A stretch of DNA of 9,278 nucleotides from DATKMG01 sp035541995. Lineage in GTDB: Bacteria; Acidobacteriota; Terriglobia; Versatilivoradales; Versatilivoraceae. Of the stretch, positions 1 through 7,417 are shown piece after piece; position 1 is the first letter of the stretch, and each line of letters starts with the position of its first letter. Position numbers and translations under genes: made by a program. The DNA lies in assembly GCA_035541995.1 (NCBI GenBank), contig DATKMG010000839.1, positions 1 to 9,278 on the forward strand, in the 5' to 3' direction. Under the pieces are notes generated by a model. It had not been told where the DNA came from. It did not search any database and saw nothing but the letters and a program-made list of their open reading frames with translations.

Positions 1-2317
1 TTTGCTTGATGTTGCGCATAGTGGCCTGGCTAAGTCGACGTGCCCGCACAATGCCTCGAAGATCACCCTTCACGAGCGTCACAGCCGCGCTTTCCATCGC
101 CAAATCGGTGCCGGTACCCATGGCAATTCCGACCTGGGCTTGAGCCAATGCAGGGGCGTCATTGATGCCATCGCCAGCCATCGCCACAAACCGTCCAGCC
201 TCCTGGAGCCGCTTGACGTGGGCGGTCTTATCGCCGGGCAAAACTTCGGCGATCACCTCATCGATGCCGAGCTTCTTGGCCACCACATCGGCCGTACCCC
301 GGCTGTCCCCCGTGAGCATGACGATCCGGAGCCCCTCCTGATGCAATTGACCGATCGCCTCCGGCGTCGTCGCTTTGATGGGATCAGCCACCCCGATCAA
401 TCCTGCTAATTGGCCGTCGGCGGCAACAAACATCACCGTCTGCCCTTCCGCGCGCATCCTTTCCGACTCTTTGGCAAGTTCTCCAACTTCAATATTCAAC
501 TCCTCCATTAACTTGAGGTTGCCTAAAGTCACATTTGCCTGGTCCACACGTGCTTTGACACCTTTTCCAGCCATCGACTCAAACGCTTCGACGGACGAAA
601 GCTTCTGCCCACGCCTCTCCGCTGCAGATACGATGGCAGAGGCCAAAGGGTGTTCGCTGCCTTTCTCCACGCTGGCGGCTAAACGGAGCAACCGCGATTC
701 GTTGAATCCCGAGGCCGGCTTTATGGTCAGGAGTGTTGGCCTGCCCTCGGTAAGGGTTCCGGTCTTGTCGACCACCAGGGTATCGACTTTCCGCATGAGT
801 TCAATTGCTTCTGCATTCTTGAACAAGACACCTTGGGTGGCACCTCTCCCCATTGCTACCATGATTGACATCGGCGTAGCCAACCCCAGCGCACAAGGGC
901 AAGCGATAATCAAAACTGCTACTGCATTAACCAAAGCATGCGCCATGCGGGGCTCCGGTCCCCAGAGTCCCCAAACAACAAAAGTGAATGCCGCCACGCC
1001 CACCACGATTGGCACGAAATAACCGGCCACCACATCGGCCACTCTCTGGATTGGCGCGCGGCTCCGCTGGGCTTCCGAGACCATCCGCACAATTTGTGCA
1101 AGGAGCGTCTGGGACCCAACCCTCTCTGCCCGCATCACCAGTGACCCCATGCCGTTCACGGTGGCTCCGGTCAAACGGTTTCCGGTCTGTTTTTCTACGG
1201 GTATTGGTTCGCCAGTAATCATCGACTCGTCCACACTGCTCCGACCTTCCAGAACCACACCATCCGCCGGAATTTTCTCGCCAGGCCGAACGCGGAGCCG
1301 GTCACCCACCTTAACCTGATCCAGGGGCAAATCCTCCTCCGCGCCATCCCCCCGGATCAGGCGAGCCGTTTTGGGTGCCAGGCCGAGAAGGGACCTGATT
1401 GCAGCTCCGGTTCGACTCCGAGCCTTGAGCTCCAGCATCTGGCCTAATAGAACTAGCGTGACGATCACGGCTCCCGCCTCAAAATAAACTGCCACTTGTC
1501 CAGTAGCGTCCCTGAAAGAAGCCGGGAAAATCTCAGGGTCAAGGGTCGCGACGACACTGTAGACATAGGCCACACCTACCCCCATCCCAATCAGGGTGAA
1601 CATGTTAGAAGTACGGTTCTGAAGGGACTGCCAGCCGCGAACAAAGAAGGGCCTGCCTGCCCAGAGCACTACCGGCGAGGTTAGAATCATCTGGATCCAA
1701 GCCCAGGCACGGGGCGAGGCAAGCCGATGCAGAGGGAGCCCCCAAAGATGTTCACCCATCGCCACACCCAAGACCGGAATGCTTAAGGCTACGGCGACCC
1801 AAAATCGTCTCGTCATGTCAACGAGTTCAGGATTCAGTTCTTCTTCGGCTGAAGCAGTCCTAAGTTCCAGGGCCATTCCACAAAGGGGGCAGCTTCCAGG
1901 TTCAGTCTGTACAATCTCAGGGTGCATAGGACAAACGAACTCGTTCAAGACTGCCGTGGAGCCCCCAAGGGATGCAGGTGCTATTGCCGTGCCGCTAGAA
2001 GGATGGCCGCCTGGTTTCACCAGGCGCACCTCATGATGCATCGGAAAAGTGGATATGGATTGTTCGCAGCCTTCCTCGGTTTGGGAATGCTCCGTGATCT
2101 CGTATTTGGCAGGTTCCAAGCAGAACTTCTCCAAGCAACGCTTGCAGCAAAAGTAGTATCTCTTCCCGTTGCGTTCGATGGTATTTGTGGCAGAGGCAGG
2201 ATTAACCTTCATCCCGCAAACAGGGTCGATTGCCACGCTACCGGTCGAAGAGGAATCGTGGTTATGAGCTCCTACAATTGGGGTTTTGGGGTCTTGCTTC
2301 ATAACGAGGCCATCCAT
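1..2317 (-). CDS. copA: Copper-type heavy-metal P1B ATPase (CopA-like), C-terminus beyond window
   Basis: This is an inner-membrane pump that uses ATP to export monovalent copper (or silver) from the cytoplasm. The frame is open for 772 codons, with no stop before base 1. A YHS domain (about residues 31-72) has DPVCGM and the cysteines of YYFCCKRC. A second metal-binding module (127-150) has CPMHPE and CPLCGM. There is no classical GMxCxxC HMA domain, a layout known in many CopA/SilP-like pumps. Core motifs are intact: TGEP (368-371), the transmembrane metal site CPC (473-475), phosphorylation motif DKTGT (D517), SEHP (H556) and GDGIND (715-720). The last transmembrane helices, which carry the other metal ligands, lie outside the window, so copper over silver rests on the CPC site and layout. 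An in-frame stop lies shortly upstream of 2317. The start could equally be the ATG at 2302; neither has a clear Shine-Dalgarno. It sits 143 nt downstream of msrQ on the same strand. Confidence 0.93.
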   Translation of the reverse strand, partial: MDGLVMKQDPKTPIVGAHNHDSSSTGSVAIDPVCGMKVNPASATNTIERNGKRYYFCCKRCLEKFCLEPAKYEITEHSQTEEGCEQSISTFPMHHEVRLVKPGGHPSSGTAIAPASLGGSTAVLNEFVCPMHPEIVQTEPGSCPLCGMALELRTASAEEELNPELVDMTRRFWVAVALSIPVLGVAMGEHLWGLPLHRLASPRAWAWIQMILTSPVVLWAGRPFFVRGWQSLQNRTSNMFTLIGMGVGVAYVYSVVATLDPEIFPASFRDATGQVAVYFEAGAVIVTLVLLGQMLELKARSRTGAAIRSLLGLAPKTARLIRGDGAEEDLPLDQVKVGDRLRVRPGEKIPADGVVLEGRSSVDESMITGEPIPVEKQTGNRLTGATVNGMGSLVMRAERVGSQTLLAQIVRMVSEAQRSRAPIQRVADVVAGYFVPIVVGVAAFTFVVWGLWGPEPRMAHALVNAVAVLIIACPCALGLATPMSIMVAMGRGATQGVLFKNAEAIELMRKVDTLVVDKTGTLTEGRPTLLTIKPASGFNESRLLRLAASVEKGSEHPLASAIVSAAERRGQKLSSVEAFESMAGKGVKARVDQANVTLGNLKLMEELNIEVGELAKESERMRAEGQTVMFVAADGQLAGLIGVADPIKATTPEAIGQLHQEGLRIVMLTGDSRGTADVVAKKLGIDEVIAEVLPGDKTAHVKRLQEAGRFVAMAGDGINDAPALAQAQVGIAMGTGTDLAMESAAVTLVKGDLRGIVRARRLSQATMRNIKQ

Positions 2318-2340
2318 CGCATATGAAAACTAGTCTAAAA

Positions 2341-2361
2341 ATCGCAGCGGCACTTCACCGC
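2341..2361 (-). terminator. Weak hairpin followed by T-run between msrQ and copA
   Basis: Read on the minus strand, GCGG and CCGC arms (2358-2361 and 2347-2350) enclose TGAAGTG, where outer U-G pairs could lengthen the stem. Four bases later comes ATTTTT. The stem is short and the T-run is slightly displaced, so this is at best an inefficient terminator or attenuator before copA. It could be chance. Confidence 0.2.
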
Positions 2362-2460
2362 AACGATTCTCTCCGATCAACAATTGGAAGTCATGGCCAT
2401 GGAAATCTGATCTGCCCTGACAACAATTGAATGAATCTTCGTTCAGGACTGCGCAACAAA

Positions 2461-3159
2461 TCAGGAAATCTTGGGGCGATATTTGTTGATCCCAGCTGGC
2501 ATGGTAGCTGGCCCTTCGGCCGTGATGAGACCCTCTTGTGGGGCCGGATGGATGGTCGAACGGCTCCGCTTGGCGTACAGCCACGAACCGCCCCTATAAA
2601 TCAACAGTAACACAATAAGCGTACCGTACAGAACTGGCTTATGCACATCTGACTTGACGAGCCAATAATAGTGGACAACGCCAGCCAGTGCACTGACATA
2701 AATCAAGCGATGCAACAATTGCCAGCGCTTTCCTCCCAATCGGCGAATCCAACCGGCGGTTGAAGTCAGAGCCAGCGGAATCATCAGAGCAAACCCGGTA
2801 AAACCGGCAGTAATAAACGTGCGCTTGCGTACATCCTTCAGCATCTCCGCAAAATCGAAGAATTTGTCTAATCCGATCCAGGTCGAGAAATGCAAGCAGC
2901 CGTAGAAAAAAGCAAAGAGCCCCAACATTCTACGGAACCGAATCAGTTCGGGGCGTCGCAAAATCTTGCGCGCGGGAGTTACAGCCAAGGTAAGCACCAG
3001 GAAGATCAGCGTCCAGTCACCAGTTTGATGTGTGACAAACTCAATCGGATTGGCCCCCAATTCTTGACGCAATGCTTTCCATACCAGGTACGCCAATGGC
3101 CCCAGGCAAGCTATGAAAACCGGGATCTTGACCCATTTTGTTCTGATGATCGATTTCAA
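2461..3159 (-). CDS. msrQ: MsrQ (YedZ) haem-b membrane subunit of the periplasmic methionine sulfoxide reductase
   Basis: This integral membrane protein passes electrons from the respiratory chain or cytoplasmic flavin to MsrP. The 232 residues contain several hydrophobic helices of the ferric-reductase-like transmembrane fold. The three histidines known in the family are present: H90 in CLHFSTW, H150 in LLHRL and H163 in VVHYYW, close to E. coli H91, H151 and H164. I chose the TTG at 3159 because GAGGGGAG precedes it with about 7 nt spacing, and this leaves 13 nt after the msrP stop. The ATG at 3228 would overlap msrP by 56 nt and add 23 residues not typical of the family. The C-terminal tail after about residue 195 is polar. 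It surely forms an operon with msrP. Confidence 0.93.
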   Translation of the reverse strand: MKSIIRTKWVKIPVFIACLGPLAYLVWKALRQELGANPIEFVTHQTGDWTLIFLVLTLAVTPARKILRRPELIRFRRMLGLFAFFYGCLHFSTWIGLDKFFDFAEMLKDVRKRTFITAGFTGFALMIPLALTSTAGWIRRLGGKRWQLLHRLIYVSALAGVVHYYWLVKSDVHKPVLYGTLIVLLLIYRGGSWLYAKRSRSTIHPAPQEGLITAEGPATMPAGINKYRPKIS

Positions 3160-3175
3160 GCGGAAGCTCCCCTCA
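3160..3175 (-). promoter_or_regulatory. Shine-Dalgarno deciding the TTG start of msrQ
   Basis: On the minus strand the msrP stop TGA (3175-3173) runs directly into GGGGAG, followed by about 7 nt and TTG at 3159. There is no in-frame ATG nearby downstream, and the only upstream one (3228) lies inside msrP. The ribosome site therefore supports the non-ATG start and close coupling to msrP. Confidence 0.65.
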
Positions 3176-4135
3176 GTAATATTTGCGCAAATCCATCCCA
3201 GCGTAAAGCGACACCACCTGATCTCCATAACCGTTAAACATCAAGGTCGGCCGTCGGAAGAACTCGCCCAGGCGCCTTTCTTTGGCCTGGCTCCAGCGCG
3301 GATGGTCCACATTGGGATTGACATTTGAATAAAAGCCATATTCGCGTGCATTCGAAATGTTCCAGGTTGTAGGGGGCTGTTTTTCCACGAAACGGATCTT
3401 CACGATGGATTTGATGCTCTTGAACCCGTATTTCCAGGGAACAACCAGGCGAATGGGGGCTCCATCCTGGTTCGGGAGCGTCTCACCGTACATCCCCACA
3501 CAAAGAATTGCGAGGGGATGCAGGGCTTCATCCATGCGCAGTCCTTCGACATATGGAAACGGAATACCCGCATAACGTGCCTGCGGCATTTGCTTTGGGT
3601 CAAACAGGCTCTGAAAAGCCACGAAACTGGCCTTCGACGTGGGTTCCACTACCTTGATCAGGACATTCAACGGAAACCCGATCCACGGGACCACGATAGA
3701 CCAGCCTTCGACACAACGATGTCGGTAAATCCTTTCCTCCAGTGGAGCCAGCTTCATGAGTTCGTCCAAGTCAAAGGTCTTGGGCTTATTGACCGCGCCT
3801 TCGACCGAGACCTGCCAGGGGGTGGTCCTGAAGTTCTTAGCATTTCGCGCAGGCTCCTCCTTAGGGACGCCAAACTCGTAGAAATTGTTGTAATGGGTCA
3901 CGTCGTTGTAAGGGGTCTGTTTCTCGTCTGTGCCAAACGGGCCTCGAGTTACCCCGCTTAGTTTGTTCCCAGCGAGTACCTTTTGCCGTGGAGACACCAG
4001 TTCGACAAGTCTCTGGGTCGTCAACAACCCCACTCCCGCAACTGATGCATTGGCTATAAACTTGCGGCGGTTCATGTAAAGGCCCCTGGGTGTGACTTCC
4101 GATGACCGTATGTCGGCAGGTCTCTTAATTAACAT
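3173..4135 (-). CDS. msrP: MsrP (YedY) molybdopterin-dependent protein-methionine-sulfoxide reductase catalytic subunit
   Basis: This periplasmic molybdoenzyme reduces methionine sulfoxide in envelope proteins, repairing damage from reactive oxygen or chlorine species. The 320-residue protein starts with the family's MLIKR...SSEVTP leader and a Tat signal (NRRKFIANA, residues 22-30) ahead of a hydrophobic stretch, fitting export of a folded cofactor-loaded enzyme. Recognisable blocks are YNNFYEFG (82-89), PLEERIYRHRCVEGW with molybdenum ligand C141, VVPWKYGFK, and the C-terminal VNPNVDHPRWSQ. The start is the ATG at 4135, with AAGGAGG 5 nt upstream. A GTG at 4150 would overlap that ribosome site. 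The protein is full length with no missing key residue. msrQ follows after 13 nt, the standard msrPQ order. Confidence 0.96.
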   Translation of the reverse strand: MLIKRPADIRSSEVTPRGLYMNRRKFIANASVAGVGLLTTQRLVELVSPRQKVLAGNKLSGVTRGPFGTDEKQTPYNDVTHYNNFYEFGVPKEEPARNAKNFRTTPWQVSVEGAVNKPKTFDLDELMKLAPLEERIYRHRCVEGWSIVVPWIGFPLNVLIKVVEPTSKASFVAFQSLFDPKQMPQARYAGIPFPYVEGLRMDEALHPLAILCVGMYGETLPNQDGAPIRLVVPWKYGFKSIKSIVKIRFVEKQPPTTWNISNAREYGFYSNVNPNVDHPRWSQAKERRLGEFFRRPTLMFNGYGDQVVSLYAGMDLRKYY

Positions 4136-4142
4136 ATACTCC
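4136..4142 (-). promoter_or_regulatory. Strong Shine-Dalgarno of msrP
   Basis: On the minus strand AAGGAGGAG lies just before TAT and the ATG at 4135. It is the cleanest ribosome-binding site on this strand. It fixes the msrP start at MLIKR rather than at the GTG 15 nt upstream. Confidence 0.7.
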
Positions 4143-4539
4143 TCCTTCACTTCTGATTTATAAAACCCGGATCATCGCTCGATTATTCCCGAAGAATCTT
4201 CTTCCAGAACCAAGACAACCCGGATGGTTCACTTCGGTAGAGGCCTTGCAATCCTTAAGCATCCAGCCGGGTGACGACCATCTCACTCAGCTTTCACGTT
4301 CTCTCTTCTGGGGACTATCTATTATTGCACGTAGCGAGCGCGTATCCAAAGAGAAGGTATTTTCGGGCAGATAAGTCATTTACGCGAGGCCAAAACACAA
4401 TGTATGAGGGGACGTGCGGGAGGATGCATCAGGTATATCGAAAAGCCCAGACACGCCCTTAAGGATTGAGAAACGACAATTTATAACGATTGATTTTGCT
4501 CGAACATTAGCCGGATCTAGAGGGGCGACATCCGATATT

Positions 4540-4562
4540 ACGGAGGAAGGTCACGCCTCCGT
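4540..4562 (-). terminator. Hairpin downstream of the unknown secreted-protein gene
   Basis: A perfect 7-bp inverted repeat, ACGGAGG (4540-4546) and CCTCCGT (4556-4562), encloses a 9-nt loop. It begins 17 nt past the stop codon at 4580. On the minus strand the sequence after the stem is TAATATCGG, not a T-run. It is either a weak intrinsic terminator or an RNA-stabilising stem closing the three-gene transcript. Confidence 0.35.
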
Positions 4563-4579
4563 CGAAATCCAAGAAGAGT

Positions 4580-5290
4580 TCATGGCCGCCGCAAAACTGT
4601 GCGACGGATCTCCGGCCAAAACTCCTGAAGCAAGTTGGCAAGAGCTCCCAGGCCTGCCTGCTGACTTCCATCAGTTAGGGTATAGACGGCTACATTCCTC
4701 TGGCCGGGGAGCCAGAGAGTGGAAGCAGCACTGGCGGCGAAATATCCCCCGAGATTTGCAGCATTCACAGTTTTATGTCCCTGATTGTTGTATGTCACAA
4801 AGGCAAAGAGCATGGCGTGCCCGGCGCGCTCCTTGAAGGTGTGTCGGTCGCTGACTATGTAACGGGTGTCCTCGCCCAGAAAGGCAGCAGCGGCGGACTG
4901 AAAGCAAGCCTGAATAGTGGAGGTTCCGAGCCGCGACCCGAGACGGCGACCGTATCCGGCTAATCCTCCCCCCCATTCTTCGGGATCCCCACTGGCTTGG
5001 TCAAATACCAGAGCGGAGGCCACTGGACCGAAATACGCCCCCACTGACCAAAAATTCTGTTTAAGATATAGCTTCCAGCGCTGGTGAGCTGTCAGCGGTT
5101 TGTAATCTGATCCGGAGGCAGAAACCATTCCTGTCAATGGGTTTACGCTGAGTGATTCCTTTTCAGGGCTCCCAGGAGCCTGGGCGGCTACATCAGGACC
5201 GAGTGACTGGGAGAAGCTAGCTGGAAGGAGTAACAATCCAAAGGCCGCCACTGCCAGGATAGGTCCCACCCTCCAAGCGCCTGCTAGCAT
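4580..5290 (-). CDS. Secreted protein of unknown function, acidobacterial hypothetical type
   Basis: I do not recognise a function. The 236 residues begin with a likely Sec signal peptide: positive AWR, a hydrophobic stretch (about 8-24) and cleavage around PASFSQ. A variable Ser/Pro/Gly-rich linker follows to about residue 62. The core is rich in small residues and has WKLYLKQNFW (72-81), the block YGRRLGSRLG (113-122), GEDTRY (140-145) and long Ala/Gly-rich, helix-like segments. This resembles hypothetical proteins I associate with Acidobacteriota genomes; that is memory, not a search. Start choice is uncertain. The ATG at 5290 gives a standard signal peptide but its AGGAGG lies 16 nt upstream; an in-frame TTG at 5344 would add 18 residues and leave 46 nt to the VWFA gene. 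It is probably the last gene of that operon. Confidence 0.7.
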   Translation of the reverse strand: MLAGAWRVGPILAVAAFGLLLLPASFSQSLGPDVAAQAPGSPEKESLSVNPLTGMVSASGSDYKPLTAHQRWKLYLKQNFWSVGAYFGPVASALVFDQASGDPEEWGGGLAGYGRRLGSRLGTSTIQACFQSAAAAFLGEDTRYIVSDRHTFKERAGHAMLFAFVTYNNQGHKTVNAANLGGYFAASAASTLWLPGQRNVAVYTLTDGSQQAGLGALANLLQEFWPEIRRTVLRRP

Positions 5291-5390
5291 GCTATGTTGC
5301 AGTTTTCCTCCTACTCGAGTGATAAACTGAGGACCCCAATTCAAGCGAGAACTTCCGTACAGACAGCAAGCCCACTATTTCCGAACAGGT

Positions 5391-6518
5391 CTAATTCTGG
5401 CGACGCACAGACCGATCCGCATAATATCCGTCTCGAGCCTGCACGATCAGACCCTTTTCTTTGGTTGCAAGATGGATCTTGTGATAGCCCGCTGGGGCAT
5501 CCGCTCTGTCTGGAGTGTAACCCAAGCTGTATTGGTTGCGCAATTCTTCCTGGATCCGTTCATAGATCTGATCGATCGGCTGCTTCTTGGTAACTTCAAA
5601 GAAACCACCACCGGTCTCCTTGGAAAGCCGCTCGAGAACCTTCTTGCCGTCCGGATGCGTTTGTTGAGGGAACCTGGAACTCCCACCGCCGTGTCGACCC
5701 ATGCCGCCAGGACCTCCCATATGGGGACCACCGAAACCACCCTGGGGCCCATAAGCCTCTGGGTCAGCAAACAGGATGGAGTAGACCAGTGTGTTAGTCC
5801 GTTGCGCAGACTCGATAGCCGCCGACAGAGTTAGTTGGCTACCTGTGTCCACTCCATCGGTGAGGATAATGACAGCTTTGCGTCCATCTTGTTTCTTCAA
5901 CACTTCGTCTGACGCCAGGAAGACGGCGTCATAGAGCAACGTCCCGCCGCCTCTATGGCGTGAACCGGGCCAGGGGCTAGGTGAGTTACGCCCCCCGCTC
6001 TGGGGGGGTTGCTGTGATTCCAGGGATCCGAGTGCCGACTCCAACTGCTTACGCGACTGAGTGAGATCCTGCAGGAGTTCTACTTCCCGGTCAAAGTGAA
6101 TCACAAATGCACTGTCCTTCTTTTGACGAAGCACTTGCTCCAGAAAGGAATAACTGGCACTGCGTTCTTGTCCTAGAACGCGTCTCTGGCTAAGGCTTGT
6201 ATCCACAAGCAAACCCAGGGTTAGGGAAAGGTCGCTTTCCCGTGCGAAATAGTGAATCGTTTGCGGACGGCCGTCTTCCTCCAGCCTGAAATCGTCTTTG
6301 CTCAGGTCCCTGACGATTTGTCCTTGCTTATTCCGCACCGTGGCAAGCACATTGACCACTTTGACGTCGATCGACAAAGTCGATCCATCCTCGCCACGCA
6401 GTTGCCAGCCAATCGGAACAAGAGAAAGCACAACAAGAAGAACCCCTAGCCTTGAGGTACATCGGCAGTATTCTCCGAAAGCCCTCGCCATCAAGACCCT
6501 TTGACTCTTAGTTGTCAT
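5391..6518 (-). CDS. VWFA-domain protein of the acidobacterial VWFA-related family
   Basis: This is an exported protein with a von Willebrand factor A domain, likely binding a divalent metal and a protein partner; its role is unknown. Of 375 residues, 24-37 form a signal or anchor segment. An N-terminal beta module (about 48-92) carries DLSKDDFRLEEDGRPQ, typical of the family. The VWFA domain starts near 100, and its MIDAS motif is present as DTSLS (106-110), T183 and D211 of LTDGVD. A loop at 247-269 is rich in Gly, Met and His. The C-terminal part has the family marks YSLGYTP (320-326) and ARDGYYA (351-357). The ATG at 6518 overlaps the stop of the Spy-like gene as ATGA, suggesting translational coupling; no good ribosome site is needed or seen. 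A later ATG at 6491, with AAAGGG 5 nt upstream, is a possible alternative. Confidence 0.9.
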   Translation of the reverse strand: MTTKSQRVLMARAFGEYCRCTSRLGVLLVVLSLVPIGWQLRGEDGSTLSIDVKVVNVLATVRNKQGQIVRDLSKDDFRLEEDGRPQTIHYFARESDLSLTLGLLVDTSLSQRRVLGQERSASYSFLEQVLRQKKDSAFVIHFDREVELLQDLTQSRKQLESALGSLESQQPPQSGGRNSPSPWPGSRHRGGGTLLYDAVFLASDEVLKKQDGRKAVIILTDGVDTGSQLTLSAAIESAQRTNTLVYSILFADPEAYGPQGGFGGPHMGGPGGMGRHGGGSSRFPQQTHPDGKKVLERLSKETGGGFFEVTKKQPIDQIYERIQEELRNQYSLGYTPDRADAPAGYHKIHLATKEKGLIVQARDGYYADRSVRRQN

Positions 6519-7051
6519 GGCTGACCAGGCCGCATGGCGTGCATGCCTCTCCACCCTCTGGCAGAGCCTTCTGGACCGGGAGTATTGTCCTGGCGTCCTT
6601 CGATCATATCGAGTGCCGCGGCTTCATGTGCAGCTTGCTGCAGCGACAGAGCCTGTTGCAAGGTGCTCAAAGAGTTCTTCTGTGAGTCGGAGAGCAACGC
6701 CAGCAATTGTGGCCGCAGCCCATCGCGTTGAGTCTTGATCTGGTTCTCAAGATTCTTGATATCCACTAGTAGCTGTGCGACAACGTTGGAATCCGGCGAC
6801 GCTTTGGCCATTTCTTGCTTCAGGCTCTGTCGTTTGGTCATGATCTGCTCATGAATCGGTTTTACAGTGCTACGGAAAGAGGATAGAAGCGATGTCAGGT
6901 CTTGTACCTGTTTGTCGGAAAGCTGCAGATATGATTTTAATGCATCCAGACGTGGTGCCCTTGAGCCGGGCCCTGCGGGGGGCGGACCTTGCACTGCTAA
7001 CAAGGTTCCAACACCCAATAAGAAAGCCAAGACTAAAATCGATTTTTTCAT
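6515..7051 (-). CDS. Small exported Spy/CpxP-like (LTXXQ-type) protein
   Basis: This is a small exported helical protein that resembles the Spy/CpxP/periplasmic metal-sensor group, whose members act as periplasmic chaperones or stress and metal sensors. The similarity is in architecture, so function is inferred. The 178 residues have a signal peptide (1 to about 20), a Pro/Gly stretch, then helices with LTXXQ-like motifs LQLSDKQ (42-48) and LLSDSQ (119-124). Between them, about 50-118 is charged and coiled-coil-like. The last 30 residues are disordered, with several Gly, Met and His residues. The start at 7051 has AAAGGAG about 7 nt upstream. It is the first gene of the operon and overlaps the VWFA gene by 4 nt. 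CpxP/Spy proteins usually sit near two-component or efflux genes; neither is adjacent here. Confidence 0.75.
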   Translation of the reverse strand: MKKSILVLAFLLGVGTLLAVQGPPPAGPGSRAPRLDALKSYLQLSDKQVQDLTSLLSSFRSTVKPIHEQIMTKRQSLKQEMAKASPDSNVVAQLLVDIKNLENQIKTQRDGLRPQLLALLSDSQKNSLSTLQQALSLQQAAHEAAALDMIEGRQDNTPGPEGSARGWRGMHAMRPGQP

Positions 7052-7417
7052 CACATTTCTCCTTTAACCAATGATCAAACTGTTCCGACGCCCATCTTAC
7101 TGGAAGGGATGGCCCTTCTTCTGTAAAATTAATGTAAAAAGAACCTTATCTTGAATTAGCAGGCGTCCCCCAAGTCAATCGACCGCTGCGTCATCCGCTT
7201 CCACTCGCTGCTTATATCAAAGACCATTCAAGAAGAAGATTCCCCTCGGGGAGGTTATTGTAACGTCGAGGGTTGTGAGGTTGGCATCTCTCGCTTAACC
7301 TGCACAAATCGGGATAATGGGGTCTTTCCCAGTTTGGAAAAAGAGATTTGAGCATCAAAGAAACAATGCTGTAAACTGTCGCATTTGAGCCACTTCGACG
7401 GTTTCTGGAGGAACTTT
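7052..7417. other. Divergent intergenic region
   Basis: These 366 nt lie between the leftward Spy-like gene and the rightward MR/MLE-like gene, so promoters for both should be here. I see no gene. The leftward 5' region (about 7121-7140) is AT-rich. It also has a 6-bp hairpin, GAAGGG/CCCTTC, at 7103-7118. A TCCCC-TC-GGGGA hairpin lies at 7241-7252. Nothing matches an operator that I can name. Confidence 0.5.
7348..7375 (+). promoter_or_regulatory. Possible sigma-70-like promoter for the plus-strand pair
   Basis: TTGAGC (7348-7353) and TGTAAA (7370-7375), separated by 16 nt, each match four of six consensus bases. They lie 43 nt before the ATG at 7418. Position is right but the match is modest. 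Confidence 0.25.

Larger units (their letters stand above)
4136..4579. other. Non-coding gap upstream of msrPQ
   Basis: These 444 nt separate the unknown secreted protein gene from msrP on the same strand. Reading frames on both strands have no ribosome site, family resemblance or coherent composition, so I see no gene. The region should hold the msrPQ promoter. A TATAAA-like hexamer occurs on the minus strand around 4157-4162, but without a good -35 box. A 9-bp direct repeat AACCCGGAT lies at 4164-4172 and 4217-4225. An 11-nt odd palindrome, GAAGAATCTTC, spans 4191-4201. None matches a regulator box that I can name. Confidence 0.5.

Noticed and set aside
375..1022. Plus-strand open frame of 215 codons
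   Set aside because: It lies wholly inside the minus-strand CopA-like gene, whose motifs are continuous across the stretch. The frame has no ribosome site or family features.
2330..2584. Minus-strand frame of 84 codons spanning the end of msrQ and the gap before copA
   Set aside because: Half of it is an out-of-frame reading of msrQ, with no ribosome site, signal or recognisable motif.
3160..3228. ATG at 3228 as the msrQ start
   Set aside because: It would overlap msrP by 56 nt and add residues foreign to the family. The TTG at 3159 has a ribosome site and places the haem histidines at the expected positions.
4414..4836. Plus-strand frame of 140 codons crossing the msrP upstream gap
   Set aside because: More than half is antisense to the secreted-protein gene. 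The rest has no ribosome site and a composition unlike a protein.
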